64,000 nucleotides of DNA from assembly GCA_900770765.1 (NCBI GenBank), contig CAAGLK010000025.1, positions 1 to 64,000 on the forward strand, written 5' to 3'. The notes below the pieces were generated by a model that saw nothing but the letters and a program-made list of their open reading frames with translations, was not told the origin of the DNA and ran no database searches. Shown here in pieces: positions 47,651-56,591 of the stretch (its first letter is position 1; the number at the start of each line of letters is the position of its first letter). The translations under genes and the position numbers were made by a program. Source of the stretch: Helicobacteraceae bacterium (GTDB taxonomy: Bacteria; Campylobacterota; Campylobacteria; Campylobacterales; Helicobacteraceae).

Positions 47651-48127
47651 ATGAAAATTACAGAAATTATTCAATCGTTTTTAATTAGCCTTGTGCTTGT
47701 GTTTTTACTTTTTTGTATATTTTGGAGCGGTGTTTATTCAAGTTATATTAAATTTTATGGAGTAGCAGAGTTTTTTAATCCGTTTTTTGCAAATGTTTTT
47801 AATGGGGCGTTGTTTTTGTTTTTAAGTGCTATTTTTGGGGTGGCGTTTTTGATTCCTTTTATTAATAGAATCTTTAAGTTTGTATATATTTTACTTTTTT
47901 TAATTTCTATGTCTTGTTTTGTGCCGCTTGTGGGTGAGTCTATCGGCTATAGTTTGCTTAGTAAAACTTATAATTTAGAATTAGATGGAATCCAAAAGGA
48001 AATTATAGGTTTATATGAAAATAGCAAATACATAGTGTATTTAGAAAAAATTGAAGTGCTAGAAACACAAGAGAACAAAAAAAGCACATTAAGATATTAT
48101 AAAAAACTTATAGAAAATACACAATAA
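47651..48127 (+). CDS. Membrane protein of unknown function
   Basis: The 158-residue protein has three clear hydrophobic stretches (about residues 8-30, 46-70 and 76-97) and a charged C-terminal region from about 110 with no recognised motif. It starts 4 bases after the TsaC-like gene and is probably cotranscribed with carB. No function is recognised. Confidence 0.65.
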   Translation: MKITEIIQSFLISLVLVFLLFCIFWSGVYSSYIKFYGVAEFFNPFFANVFNGALFLFLSAIFGVAFLIPFINRIFKFVYILLFLISMSCFVPLVGESIGYSLLSKTYNLELDGIQKEIIGLYENSKYIVYLEKIEVLETQENKKSTLRYYKKLIENTQ

Positions 48128-48184
48128 GGCGATTTAAAAATATCTTTTTATTTGTTAAAAACTATTCTTTAAGAATCTTTATTC

Positions 48185-49084
48185 TTAAAGTATAAAAGGT
48201 GTGTCTTGATAAACTGAAAAATTTAGCCAATTTGAAAATAGCACACTTGCACTTGAGCGCCACGATAGCACTGGGATTCCACTTTCATTATAATAATTTA
48301 TCGGTTTTGCTATTTCTAAGCCTTTATCTAAGTCCCTTTTGTATTCTAAATCTAGCGTGTTTTTTGCGTATTCTGGATGCCCTAAAATAAAAAAGTCTTT
48401 AGAATCTTTTAAGGCGGTTATTCCACTATTCTCGCTACTTACTCCTACGCCTTCTAATAAAATCTTTAAATTTTTATTGCTTCTAGTGGCTTCTTCATCA
48501 ATGCCTGAGTGCCTAGAGTGTGGCATTTTTACTACTTCATTTAAGCCATTTAAAAGCAAGTCGTTTTCTACCCAAATGTGATTAAAGATTCCAAACTTCT
48601 TAGAATCTAAACTTATTTTTTTGATTTTATGAAAATAATAAAGTCCAGCCATTGCACCCCAGCAAAGATATAAAGTGCTGGTGCAATGCGATTTTAGAAA
48701 ATCCATAATTTTAGTTAATTCACTCCAATATTTCACCTCTTCAAATTCTAAATGCTCAATTGGCGCTCCTGTAACAATTGCACCATCAAATTTGCGATTC
48801 TTAATCGCATTGAAATTTACATAAAATCTATCTAAATGCGATTGCGGAGTATTTTTACCTATGTAGCTTTCTGTTGATAAAAGCGTAATATTTACTTGCA
48901 GAGGCGAGTTTGCAAGTAGAGAAAAAATTTGATTTTCTGTTTCAATTTTTGTAGGCATTAGGTTTATAATTAGCACCTCTAGCGCCCTTATATCTTGGGC
49001 TTTTGCACGCTTTGCCCCCATAATAAAGGCATATTCTTTTAAAAAACTAAATGCTGGAATATCTTCTGGAATAATTAGTGGCAT
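48185..49084 (-). CDS. metA: Homoserine O-acetyltransferase (MetA family)
   Basis: MetA-family enzymes activate homoserine for methionine synthesis. The catalytic Cys is in LYLC141WGAMAG and the His/Glu in [10 protein letters not shown]. The acyl-CoA specificity position reads GAPIE110, corresponding to Glu111 of the B. cereus acetyl-specific enzyme; succinyl-specific E. coli has Gly. It is therefore predicted to use acetyl-CoA, in line with the MetY next to it. It is 299 residues and is downstream of metY on the same strand. Confidence 0.9.
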   Translation of the reverse strand: MPLIIPEDIPAFSFLKEYAFIMGAKRAKAQDIRALEVLIINLMPTKIETENQIFSLLANSPLQVNITLLSTESYIGKNTPQSHLDRFYVNFNAIKNRKFDGAIVTGAPIEHLEFEEVKYWSELTKIMDFLKSHCTSTLYLCWGAMAGLYYFHKIKKISLDSKKFGIFNHIWVENDLLLNGLNEVVKMPHSRHSGIDEEATRSNKNLKILLEGVGVSSENSGITALKDSKDFFILGHPEYAKNTLDLEYKRDLDKGLEIAKPINYYNESGIPVLSWRSSASVLFSNWLNFSVYQDTPFIL

Positions 49085-49151
49085 TAAAATCCTTTTTTGT
49101 GGATTTAGATTTTTAATTTAAACTGCAGTAAATTTAAACTAAGAATCCAAA

Positions 49152-49185
49152 TTTAAGATTCCACTTTAAAGCGTGGAATCTTAAA
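49152..49185 (-). terminator. Perfect hairpin between metY and metA
   Basis: TTTAAGATTCCAC (49152-49164) and GTGGAATCTTAAA (49173-49185) are perfect 13-base arms around an 8-base loop, just after the metY stop on the minus strand. The T-run after it is weak (TTTGG), so it may attenuate rather than fully stop transcription into metA. The arms contain the GAATC motif discussed below. Confidence 0.55.
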
Positions 49186-49192
49186 AAATAAT

Positions 49193-50491
49193 TTATGCTT
49201 CTAGTGCAGCTTTTAAATCTTCTATTAAATCGCTTGCAGCTTCTAAGCCAATGCTTAATCTAACGGTGCAAGGTGTGATTCCAGCTGATTTTAGCTCATC
49301 TTGATTTAGCTGTGAATGTGTAGTGCTAGCTGGGTGAATCACAAGCGATTTAGAATCGCCGATATTTGCGACAATTGCAAAGATTTTTAAAGCATTGCAT
49401 AATTTAATTGCTTTTTCATGGGATTCTACTTCAAAGGCTAAGAGACCGCTACTTCTGCCATCTTTAAAGTATTTTTTAAGTAGTGCATTGTAAGGGTTAC
49501 CGCTTAAGCCTGGGTAGAATACGCTTTTTACTTTAGGGTGAGATTCTAGGAATTTCGCCACTTCTAGTGCGTTGTCGCTGTGCTTTTTGATTCTTAGCTC
49601 TAGCGTCTCTAGCCCTTGAATAATTAGCCAAGCATTTTGTGGAGATAGCGTAGCGCCGATATTTCTTAGCCACTCTGTAATTAATCGCACACTATAAATA
49701 GGCAGCGCTCCAGCAAGTGAAGCATAAACTAGCCCATGATAGCTTTCATCTGGTGTGTTAAATGCTGGGTAGCGTGGATTATCTACGATAATTTCATTTA
49801 ATCCAGCTCTTTCTACAATCGCCCCCCCTAGTGCGTTTCCTTGCCCATTAATATATTTGCTTAAGCTATATACGACAACATCTACGCCAAATTCTAATGG
49901 GCGGTGTAAAATAGGAGTCGCCACTGTGTTATCACAAATTGTTACAATTTTATGCTTTTTAGCTATTTTTGTAATTTTTTCCACATCTGCTATTGCGATT
50001 TGTGGGTTTGATAAGCTTTCAAATAAAATAGCTTTTGTGTTAGGCGTAATTGCCTTCTCTAGTGTGCCATCAATATCATCAATATCAAAAACTTCCGACT
50101 CAATGCCGAATCTTTTTAGTGTATGCACGATAAGTGTTTGTGTGCCACCATAGATTTTATTAGAATAAAGCACTTTATCGCCATTTTGCGCTAAATTTAC
50201 AAGTGCGTAAAAAATCGCCGCTGTGCCACTTGCCGTTGCGATTCCAAAGGCACCGCCTTCTACTGCTGCAAGGCGGTCGCCTAGAATCTTATAAGTAGGG
50301 TTTGTAAGCCTTGTGTAAATATTACCCAATTCTTGTAAGCCAAATCTAGCTGCGGCTTGTTCTAAACTCTCAAAGCTATAAGCTGTGTTTTGATAAATCG
50401 GCACGCTTAGCGTTCGCTCTTTATCATATTCATAAGCAGCGTGAAGCGCTAGTGTTTCTGGTTTGTAATTCCCTTGTGGTAAATTTGCCAT
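49193..50491 (-). CDS. metY: O-acetylhomoserine sulfhydrylase
   Basis: This PLP enzyme makes homocysteine directly from O-acetylhomoserine and sulfide. The PLP Lys is in VVYSLSKYINGQGNALGG, and the N-terminal QNTAYSFESLEQAAARFGLQELGNIYTRLTNPT and GIATASGTAAIFYAL blocks match MetY. It is 432 residues, longer than MetB/MetC, as expected. Paired with an acetyl-type MetA, it gives a two-step route to homocysteine. Confidence 0.94.
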   Translation of the reverse strand: MANLPQGNYKPETLALHAAYEYDKERTLSVPIYQNTAYSFESLEQAAARFGLQELGNIYTRLTNPTYKILGDRLAAVEGGAFGIATASGTAAIFYALVNLAQNGDKVLYSNKIYGGTQTLIVHTLKRFGIESEVFDIDDIDGTLEKAITPNTKAILFESLSNPQIAIADVEKITKIAKKHKIVTICDNTVATPILHRPLEFGVDVVVYSLSKYINGQGNALGGAIVERAGLNEIIVDNPRYPAFNTPDESYHGLVYASLAGALPIYSVRLITEWLRNIGATLSPQNAWLIIQGLETLELRIKKHSDNALEVAKFLESHPKVKSVFYPGLSGNPYNALLKKYFKDGRSSGLLAFEVESHEKAIKLCNALKIFAIVANIGDSKSLVIHPASTTHSQLNQDELKSAGITPCTVRLSIGLEAASDLIEDLKAALEA

Positions 50492-50520
50492 TTTTAGTCC
50501 TTTGTTTTAAAATTTGTGGA

Positions 50521-50526
50521 ATTGTA
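50521..50526 (-). promoter_or_regulatory. Candidate extended -10 box for metY
   Basis: On the minus strand TTATGCTACAAT places TACAAT 30 bases upstream of the metY ATG, in the same TATGC-extended form as the pyrC' promoter. No riboswitch-like structure was seen in this 86-base gap. Confidence 0.45.
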
Positions 50527-50577
50527 GCATAAATTTTTTAAAATACAATATGTAATTTAAAAAATTTGACAAAATTT

Positions 50578-51303
50578 TTATAAATTTAGCATTTCTATAA
50601 AAGCGGTTTGTATATTTGGCTTTGTAGCTTGTAGAATCTTAGTTTTATCGCTAAGCAGTGAAATAGCGGCTGTTTTTGTGCTGCTGCCAATGCAAAATGC
50701 TATGTTTTTAGGATTCCACTTATAGTTTTTTAAAAATGCTCTAATATGCGATGGTGCGCTAAAGAAAATGATGGAATCTGGCTTTATTTCTGGCTTTTCT
50801 TTTAAGATTCTAGCTTTATTTTCATATAAAACTACATCTTGTATTTTGATATTATTTGCCCTTAAAATATCGGTTAAATTTGAAGCGACTTTTTTTGCTC
50901 TAATAAATAAAATCTCGCTGTTTGTGAAATTAGTGTTGTTGGAATCCTTAAAATAGCTTATTAGCTCCTTAGCAAAGGCGTCCCCATAGGCTATTTTAGA
51001 TATAAAGTCTGCCTTTTTTCCTAAAGATTCTAATGCTTTAGCGCAAGATTCTCCTAATACTAAATTTTTTTTGTTATTCCATTGTGCTAAAAGTGCTTTG
51101 TTTTGTGGTAATTGTAAATTTTCATTTAATGAAAAAACCGCATTTTTAGAAGTGAAAATTAAAAATTTACTTTTTGAAAATAGAGATTCTAATTCTTGTG
51201 GAAAAATTGTTTCTAGTTTAATTAAGTGTAGAATCGTAACGCTTTGTGGTAATTCTATGTTTAAAATAGGATTTTCTTTTGTGATATAATAAATGCTTCT
51301 CAT
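50578..51303 (-). CDS. hemD: Uroporphyrinogen-III synthase
   Basis: HemD cyclises hydroxymethylbilane to uroporphyrinogen III. The sequence is divergent, as usual for the family, but shows FLIFTSKNAVFSL, VLGESCAKAL, ILFIRAKKVASNLTDIL and the C-terminal DSIIFFSAPSHIRAFLK ... CIGSSTKTAAISL in the correct order. Length is 241 residues. It lies between metY and a divergent rhodanese gene. Confidence 0.82.
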   Translation of the reverse strand: MRSIYYITKENPILNIELPQSVTILHLIKLETIFPQELESLFSKSKFLIFTSKNAVFSLNENLQLPQNKALLAQWNNKKNLVLGESCAKALESLGKKADFISKIAYGDAFAKELISYFKDSNNTNFTNSEILFIRAKKVASNLTDILRANNIKIQDVVLYENKARILKEKPEIKPDSIIFFSAPSHIRAFLKNYKWNPKNIAFCIGSSTKTAAISLLSDKTKILQATKPNIQTAFIEMLNL

Positions 51304-51332
51304 AAAAAAATTTTATCAAAAAAGGCTTAAGA

Positions 51333-51671
51333 TTGTTAATAAAAAATAAAAGTTTAGCGACTCCGCTTCCGCTGGAATCCCTATGTGTAGATAATGATGA
51401 TTTTATTATTATTGATTTACGCTCTAGGGGTTATTTTTTAATAAGTCATATAAAAAATGCGTTAAATGTGGAATCCCTACAGCGCATAGCTTATATTGCA
51501 GAAGAAAATAAAGAAAAAAAGATTCTGCTTTATTGTCATAGCGGTGCTACTGCGGCGGATTTTGGCAGTAGGTTAGTGCAAATGGGATTTAATAATATTT
51601 ATTATTTAGATTGTAATTTTTTCGCTTTACAAAAAAATGGGATTTTACTAGAAGGAGATGGTTTAAGTTAA
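51333..51671 (+). CDS. Rhodanese-domain protein
   Basis: The 112-residue single-domain protein has IIDLRSRGYFLISHIKNALNV and the active-site loop LLYCHSGATAADFGSRL with Cys at about residue 69. It should carry persulfide or sulfane sulfur in the cytoplasm; there is no signal peptide. The start is TTG at 51333 with AAAGG upstream. Confidence 0.88.
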   Translation: MLIKNKSLATPLPLESLCVDNDDFIIIDLRSRGYFLISHIKNALNVESLQRIAYIAEENKEKKILLYCHSGATAADFGSRLVQMGFNNIYYLDCNFFALQKNGILLEGDGLS

Positions 51672-51735
51672 TAAAATTAGTAGCTTTTATTAGTTTTTAA
51701 GCATTTTTATAAAGCGTCTTTTAGCATATTTTAGC

Positions 51736-51741
51736 TAGAAT
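51736..51741 (+). promoter_or_regulatory. Candidate -10 box for dedA-pepA-ychF
   Basis: TTAGCTAGAAT places TAGAAT 31 bases before the dedA ATG, close in form to the other TGCTAGAAT boxes here. The gap of about 100 bases from the rhodanese gene contains no other signal. Confidence 0.4.
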
Positions 51742-51772
51742 ACGCCCTTTATTTTGCGTTAAAGTAGGTTTT

Positions 51773-52363
51773 ATGGAAGAGTTATTTACGCGGCTTTTGC
51801 AAGAATATGGCTATATTATTTTATTTATTTGGAGTACTTTAGAGGGTGAGCTTGGGCTAATTATGGCTGGGATTATGTGCTATACAGGGCATATGATTAT
51901 ACCTATTGCTATTTTTGTGGCGGGGCTTGGCGGCTTTGTGGGGGACCAGATTTATTTTTATATAGGTAGATATAATAAAAAATTTATCGCAAAAACTCTA
52001 AAAACACAGCGGCGGAAATTTGCCCTTGCACACTTACTATTACAGCGATATGGCTGGCCTATAATCTTCGTGCAGCGATATTTGTATGGAATGCGAACGG
52101 TGATTCCTATGAGTATTGGTGTAACTCGTTATAGTGCGAAAATGTTTGCATTTATTAATTTTGTAAGTGCGCTTGTGTGGGCGGCTATTACTATTATTTT
52201 AGCTTACTTTTTTGGCGAGGAGCTTTTAGCTATAGTGCATTATGGAAAAGAGCATTATTATGTGGCGATTCCTTTTGCAATTTTGCTAGGCGGTGGAATC
52301 TATTATTATCTACATAAAGTAACGCAAAAAGTAGAGAAAAAAGTTTTAGGAGGTAAAAAATGA
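51773..52363 (+). CDS. DedA family membrane protein
   Basis: The 196-residue protein shows the DedA/SNARE-associated pattern: ENxxP-like N-terminus replaced by STLEGELGLIMAG, then GGFVGDQIYFYIGR, RYGWPIIFVQRYLYGMRTVIPMSIGVTRYS and a final membrane segment. Members act as lipid carriers or scramblases, for example for undecaprenyl phosphate or phosphatidylethanolamine. The stop overlaps the pepA start by 4 bases. Confidence 0.88.
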   Translation: MEELFTRLLQEYGYIILFIWSTLEGELGLIMAGIMCYTGHMIIPIAIFVAGLGGFVGDQIYFYIGRYNKKFIAKTLKTQRRKFALAHLLLQRYGWPIIFVQRYLYGMRTVIPMSIGVTRYSAKMFAFINFVSALVWAAITIILAYFFGEELLAIVHYGKEHYYVAIPFAILLGGGIYYYLHKVTQKVEKKVLGGKK

Positions 52364-53769
52364 AAATTATAGCAAGTGATGAAATTGGCGAGATTCAAGG
52401 CATTTTTATTTATGATAAAAAATTGCCAAAATTAAGCGAAAAAGAAAAATCTATTTTAAAAATGCACGATTATAAAGGCGATGGAAACTTTTTTTTACAA
52501 GATTCTAAGAAGTTTTTTATAGGTGTGGAATCTTACAATTATCCTTTCCCAAATTCACTAAGAGATGCGGCAGCCTCTGCGATTTTAAGCCTTAAAAAGC
52601 TAAAGGTAAAAAGCATAAGTTTAGAAGTGGATAGTAAAAATAAGGTAAGAGAAATTTGCGAAGGGCTTTTATTAGGATTCTACTCTTTTGAAACATATAA
52701 AAGTAAAAAGCAAGATTCTAGCTTGGAATCCGTGTTTTTAAATTCTAAAAAACTAGGGCAAAATGAGTTAAAAGAAATTATAAAAGAAGCAAAGATTCTA
52801 GCTAAAAGCATAAATAAAGCACGAGAGCTAATAAACACGCCGCCAGCAGTGGCAACGCCTAAATATGTCGCAGAGTTTGCTAAAGGATTAGAAAAATTAG
52901 ATGGAATCTCTTGTAAAGTTTATGATAAAAAATTTTTAGAAAAAGAAAAAATGGAAGCCTTTTTAAGCGTAGCAAAAGCAAGCGTAAATGAGCCTTATTT
53001 AGTGCATTTAGCCTATAAGCCAAAGGGTAAAATTGCCCTTAAAGTCGCACTTGTCGGCAAGGGCTTAACTTACGATTCTGGCGGACTTAGCTTAAAGCCA
53101 GGCGATTATATGACTACCATGAAAGCCGATAAAAGCGGTGCTTGTGCTGTGCTTGGAATCTTAGAAGCAGTAGCAAAATTAGAGCTAAATATTGAAGTGC
53201 ATGGAATCTTAGGTTTAGCTGAAAATATGATTGGAGGCGATGCTTATAAGCCAGATGATATATTAAAAGCTAGAAATGGTAAGACAATAGAGGTTAGAAA
53301 CACCGATGCCGAGGGGCGGCTTGTGTTAGCGGATTGCCTTAGCTTTGCAAGTGATTTAAAGCCAGATTATTTAATTGACCTAGCCACGCTAACGGGGGCT
53401 TGTGTGGTAGCACTTGGTGATTATACAATCGGCGTTATGGGATATAGTGAGAATCTTAAAGAGAAATTTTTGGATTCTGCCTTTAGCGCTGGTGAGCTTG
53501 GTGGAAACTTGCCTTTTAATCCTTATCTTAAAAAACTTATTAAAAGCGAAGTAGCCGACCTTTGCAATATCCCTAGTTCTCGCTATGGAAGCGCTATAAG
53601 TGCTGGAATGTTTTTAGGCGAGTTTATAGATGAATCTTTGCTTGATAAGTGGCTTCATTTAGATATTGCAGGGCCTGCTTATGTGGAAAAAGCGTGGGGT
53701 GTGAATCCCTTTGGGGCTACAGGAGCTGGAGTTAGGGCTGTGGTAGAGTTTATTAAGAATCTAAAATAA
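52360..53769 (+). CDS. pepA: Leucyl aminopeptidase (M17)
   Basis: PepA removes N-terminal residues using two metal ions. The metal and catalytic segments are VGKGLTYDSGGLSLKP, MKADKSGACAVLG and NTDAEGRLVLADCLSFA. Its 469 residues include the usual N-terminal domain. It lies between dedA (4-base overlap) and ychF. Confidence 0.95.
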   Translation: MKIIASDEIGEIQGIFIYDKKLPKLSEKEKSILKMHDYKGDGNFFLQDSKKFFIGVESYNYPFPNSLRDAAASAILSLKKLKVKSISLEVDSKNKVREICEGLLLGFYSFETYKSKKQDSSLESVFLNSKKLGQNELKEIIKEAKILAKSINKARELINTPPAVATPKYVAEFAKGLEKLDGISCKVYDKKFLEKEKMEAFLSVAKASVNEPYLVHLAYKPKGKIALKVALVGKGLTYDSGGLSLKPGDYMTTMKADKSGACAVLGILEAVAKLELNIEVHGILGLAENMIGGDAYKPDDILKARNGKTIEVRNTDAEGRLVLADCLSFASDLKPDYLIDLATLTGACVVALGDYTIGVMGYSENLKEKFLDSAFSAGELGGNLPFNPYLKKLIKSEVADLCNIPSSRYGSAISAGMFLGEFIDESLLDKWLHLDIAGPAYVEKAWGVNPFGATGAGVRAVVEFIKNLK

Positions 53770-53778
53770 AGGAACCTT

Positions 53779-54885
53779 ATGGGATTATCAATAGGAATCG
53801 TAGGCTTACCAAATGTCGGTAAATCCACGACTTTTAACGCATTGACAAAAACACAAAACGCACAAGCGGCAAATTACCCCTTCTGCACCATTGAGCCAAA
53901 TAAGGCGATAGTGCCTGTGCCAGATTCTAGGCTTGATGAGTTGGCAAAAATCGTAAATCCGCAGAAAATCCAGCATAGCGTAGTGGAGTTTGTGGATATT
54001 GCTGGGCTTGTTAAGGGGGCTAGCAAGGGCGAGGGCTTGGGGAATCAGTTTTTAGCAAATATTAAAGAAACTCAGGTGATTTTACATATTGTTAGATGCT
54101 TTGAGGATGGTAATGTTACGCATGTAGAAGGCAGCATTGACCCACTGCGTGATGTTGAGATTATTGAAACTGAGCTATTAATTGCCGATATGCAGAGTTT
54201 GCAAAAACGCATTGAACGCCTTAGTAAAAGTGCAAAAAGTGGGGCGGACAAGGAGGCAAAAGCACAGCTTGAAGTAGCCCTTAATCTCTTAAGCCATATT
54301 GAAGCTGGAAATGCGGTTAGATTGTTTAAAGATGCGGAGAATCCGCATTTTTTACAGCTTGATAAAGAGCTTAGATTCTTAAGCAATAAAGAAATTATTT
54401 ATGGTGCAAATGTGGATGAAGAAGGGCTAACTAGCGATAATAAATTTGTGGAATCTTTAAGGGAATACGCCACAAAACAAGGCGCAGAAGTGATTAAGCT
54501 GTGCTCTAAGATTGAAGAAGAACTTGTTGGCTTAAGCGATGAGGAGGCGGCGGAATTTTTAGAATCTCTAGGTGTAAATGAAAGTGGGCTAAATGCGATT
54601 ATCCGCTTAGGCTTTGCTAAACTTGGGCTTATTTCTTACTTTACTGCTGGGGTTAAAGAAGTGCGTTCATGGACGATAAAAAGGGGTGATAAAGCCCCAG
54701 CAGCGGCTGGCGTGATACATAAGGACTTTGAAAAAGGCTTTATTAGAGCGGAAGTTATTGCTTATGATGATTTTATAAAATATGGCGGAGAAAGCAAGGC
54801 TAAGGAAGCTGGAGTGATGAGGGTTGAGGGTAAGGATTATGTCGTAAATGATGGTGATGTGATGCATTTTAGGTTTAATGTGTGA
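53779..54885 (+). CDS. ychF: Ribosome-binding ATPase/GTPase YchF
   Basis: The OBG-family protein has G1 GLPNVGKST, G3 DIAGLVKGASKGEGLGNQFL and a C-terminal TGS domain (SWTIKRGDKAPAAAGVIHKDFEKGFIRAEV). The usual G4 NKxD reads YGANVDEE, as expected for this ATP-preferring branch. It is 368 residues and ends the plus-strand block. Confidence 0.95.
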   Translation: MGLSIGIVGLPNVGKSTTFNALTKTQNAQAANYPFCTIEPNKAIVPVPDSRLDELAKIVNPQKIQHSVVEFVDIAGLVKGASKGEGLGNQFLANIKETQVILHIVRCFEDGNVTHVEGSIDPLRDVEIIETELLIADMQSLQKRIERLSKSAKSGADKEAKAQLEVALNLLSHIEAGNAVRLFKDAENPHFLQLDKELRFLSNKEIIYGANVDEEGLTSDNKFVESLREYATKQGAEVIKLCSKIEEELVGLSDEEAAEFLESLGVNESGLNAIIRLGFAKLGLISYFTAGVKEVRSWTIKRGDKAPAAAGVIHKDFEKGFIRAEVIAYDDFIKYGGESKAKEAGVMRVEGKDYVVNDGDVMHFRFNV

Positions 54886-55386
54886 GTAGATATTTGAGTT
54901 GTGTTTTTTAAGCAACCATTTAAGCAAGGCAATCTCGCTTTGATATTTTCGCCACTCTTTGAGGTTGCTATGGTAGAGAAGTGGGGGTTTGTTTTTTGTC
55001 ATTGCGAGAATTTATAGTGTTATCCACTAAGTCATTGCGTCCCTTGCGGTAGCAAGTCGTGGCAATCCACACATTTTACTACCTTAACTTTTTAATTATT
55101 TAAAGCCTAGATTGCTTCGGTCGCCTCGCTCCCTCGCAATGACGGATTCCACTCTGTCATTGCAAGTCTCTTTATTAACACCATGTTTATAATTATGTGG
55201 ATTTGTGGTGTTGCTTTGTTATTGCTAGATTTTATGCAGTGTAGCATATTTATCGTTATGAGAATTTATAGTGTTATCCACTAAGTCATTGCGTCCCTTG
55301 CGGTAGCAAATCGTGGCAATCTATAATACTTTTGTGAAAAGATAGCTTGGAATCTAAAATTAAGATTCCACTTTTTAGATTCTTAC
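54886..55386. repeat. Gene-free gap with repeated CATTGCG elements
   Basis: No coding sequence is credible. A 62-base unit at 55006-55067 is repeated at 55260-55321 with one mismatch. Each copy contains GTCATTGCGTCCCTTGCGG and GGCAATC, related in inverted form to 15640-15720. A separate copy of the GCAATGAC-type element lies at about 55105-55180. Near the end, GGAATCT (55349-55355) and AGATTCC (55363-55369) form a small hairpin followed by CTTTTTAG. Confidence 0.85.
55349..55376 (+). terminator. Small hairpin with T-run
   Basis: GGAATCT (55349-55355) pairs with AGATTCC (55363-55369) around AAAATTA, followed on the plus strand by ACTTTTT. It lies just beyond the 3' end of the minus-strand FkbM gene, so it could stop read-through from the ychF side. 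The strength is marginal. Confidence 0.4.
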
Positions 55387-56241
55387 TCACACTCTTAAAA
55401 TATATTTTTTAAAGCGTTTTTTGCAAGAGTTTTTAAAACGCATTGAAAAACGCTGAAAGTAGTTTTGCCTTTGCATTTCTCTTTTAATTTCCCACACTTC
55501 TGAAGTTAGCCTTGTTATTTTGTTTGCATTATATGCTAAAAGTTGCTTTTCACTTACAAGCTCTAGTGGCATAAAAAAATGCATAGTATTCTCACCAAAT
55601 GAATCTACACAAGCATAACCCATCCCATCAAGCACTCGTGCGACTTTTAAAAAGTCATCTGTGTAATTTGCCTCGGCAAAAATTAGCGGACGATTTTTAG
55701 CTATTAGCTCCCTTGCGCCATTTAGTGCCTTTGCCTCCATGCCTTCAATATCTAGCTTTATGATTTTAAAATTTTCTTGTAAATTTAGACTATCTAGCGT
55801 GTTACAATAAATCTCGCCTAGATTCTTATTTCCATCATTTGCTAAACTCATACCGCCATAATTATTATAAATTTCTCTCTTAAAATATAGCGTCTCTTCT
55901 TTATCGCTTACACCTTGTGGGATTATTTTTATTAGATTTTCAAAGCCATTTATCTCAATTGATTTTTGCGCTATTTCTCGCATTTTTGGATTTGCCTCTA
56001 AGCCTATTACCTTAAATCCATTTGCGGCAAAAAATAGCGAGTGATTGCCGATATTCATCCCCACATCAAGCACACAATCGTCATCTTTTAAGTAGCTTAG
56101 CATAAGCTGTAAAAGCTCGTATTCATAAGGCTTACCACTTTCTAATATCGTCCTTTGAATATAGTCGCTATTTTTATAAGGAGCATAAACTTTGTAATTT
56201 ATCTTTTCTTTTTCTAATTTAACTTCTATTGTATTTTTCAT
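55387..56241 (-). CDS. FkbM family methyltransferase
   Basis: The 284-residue protein has a SAM-binding motif I (CVLDVGMNIGNHSLFFAANGF) and the FkbM pattern LDSLNLQENFKIIKLDIEGMEAKALNGARELI. Such enzymes often O-methylate sugars in surface polysaccharides. It is divergent from the cytidylyltransferase-aldolase fusion, which suggests a shared glycan pathway. Twelve A's at 56280-56291, about 40 bases upstream of its start, sit where promoter spacing would be set. Confidence 0.85.
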   Translation of the reverse strand: MKNTIEVKLEKEKINYKVYAPYKNSDYIQRTILESGKPYEYELLQLMLSYLKDDDCVLDVGMNIGNHSLFFAANGFKVIGLEANPKMREIAQKSIEINGFENLIKIIPQGVSDKEETLYFKREIYNNYGGMSLANDGNKNLGEIYCNTLDSLNLQENFKIIKLDIEGMEAKALNGARELIAKNRPLIFAEANYTDDFLKVARVLDGMGYACVDSFGENTMHFFMPLELVSEKQLLAYNANKITRLTSEVWEIKREMQRQNYFQRFSMRFKNSCKKRFKKYILRV

Positions 56242-56279
56242 TGTTTCCTCTAATCTAAAAGTAAAATTAGTATTAAATC

Positions 56280-56291
56280 AAAAAAAAAAAA
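56280..56291. repeat. A12 homopolymer upstream of the FkbM gene
   Basis: Twelve consecutive A's on the plus strand (T's on the coding strand) lie 39-50 bases upstream of the FkbM ATG. A possible -10 (TACTAA) follows on the coding strand, so the tract would fall in or above the promoter spacer. Length variation of such tracts changes expression in H. pylori. Confidence 0.7.
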
Positions 56292-56351
56292 CAACCTTAA
56301 AATTAGGGGATTTTGTGGAATTGTGGCGAAATTTAGAATCTTAAAATTTGC

Positions 56352-56571
56352 TTTTGTATTGAAAATTAGAGTTTTCAATACAATTTTTAAAATCACAAAA
56401 ATCCGCAAAGTGCGTAAATTGTGAAAAAGTTTAGGATTCTACCTTTTTTACAATTTAACCTTTCTTAAAAATTTAAAATTTTTTAAACTTTCTAAACTCT
56501 CGCATTTTATGGCGTTTGCGATTCCACATTTGCTTCAAAAAAGTTTGAAAACTCTAATTTTCAATACAAAA
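56352..56571. repeat. Perfect 27-bp inverted repeat flanking a 166-bp promoter segment
   Basis: The 27 bases at 56352-56378 are the exact reverse complement of 56545-56571. The intervening 166 bp contain no gene. The right copy ends 20 bases before the ATG of the fusion gene. The left copy is also a local palindrome, TTGTATTGAAAA-TTAGAG-TTTTCAATACAA, while the right copy keeps only part of that symmetry. The element could be an invertible promoter or a pair of regulator sites. Confidence 0.85.
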
Positions 56572-56591
56572 TTTTACTTTAAGGTTAGCAA

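Noticed and set aside
50492..50577. SAM or sulfur riboswitch upstream of metY
   Set aside because: The 86-base gap shows only a promoter-like box and no conserved riboswitch core.
54886..55002. Minus-strand frame overlapping the ychF end and the gap
   Set aside because: It runs mainly opposite ychF and repeat DNA, without a ribosome site or recognisable motif.
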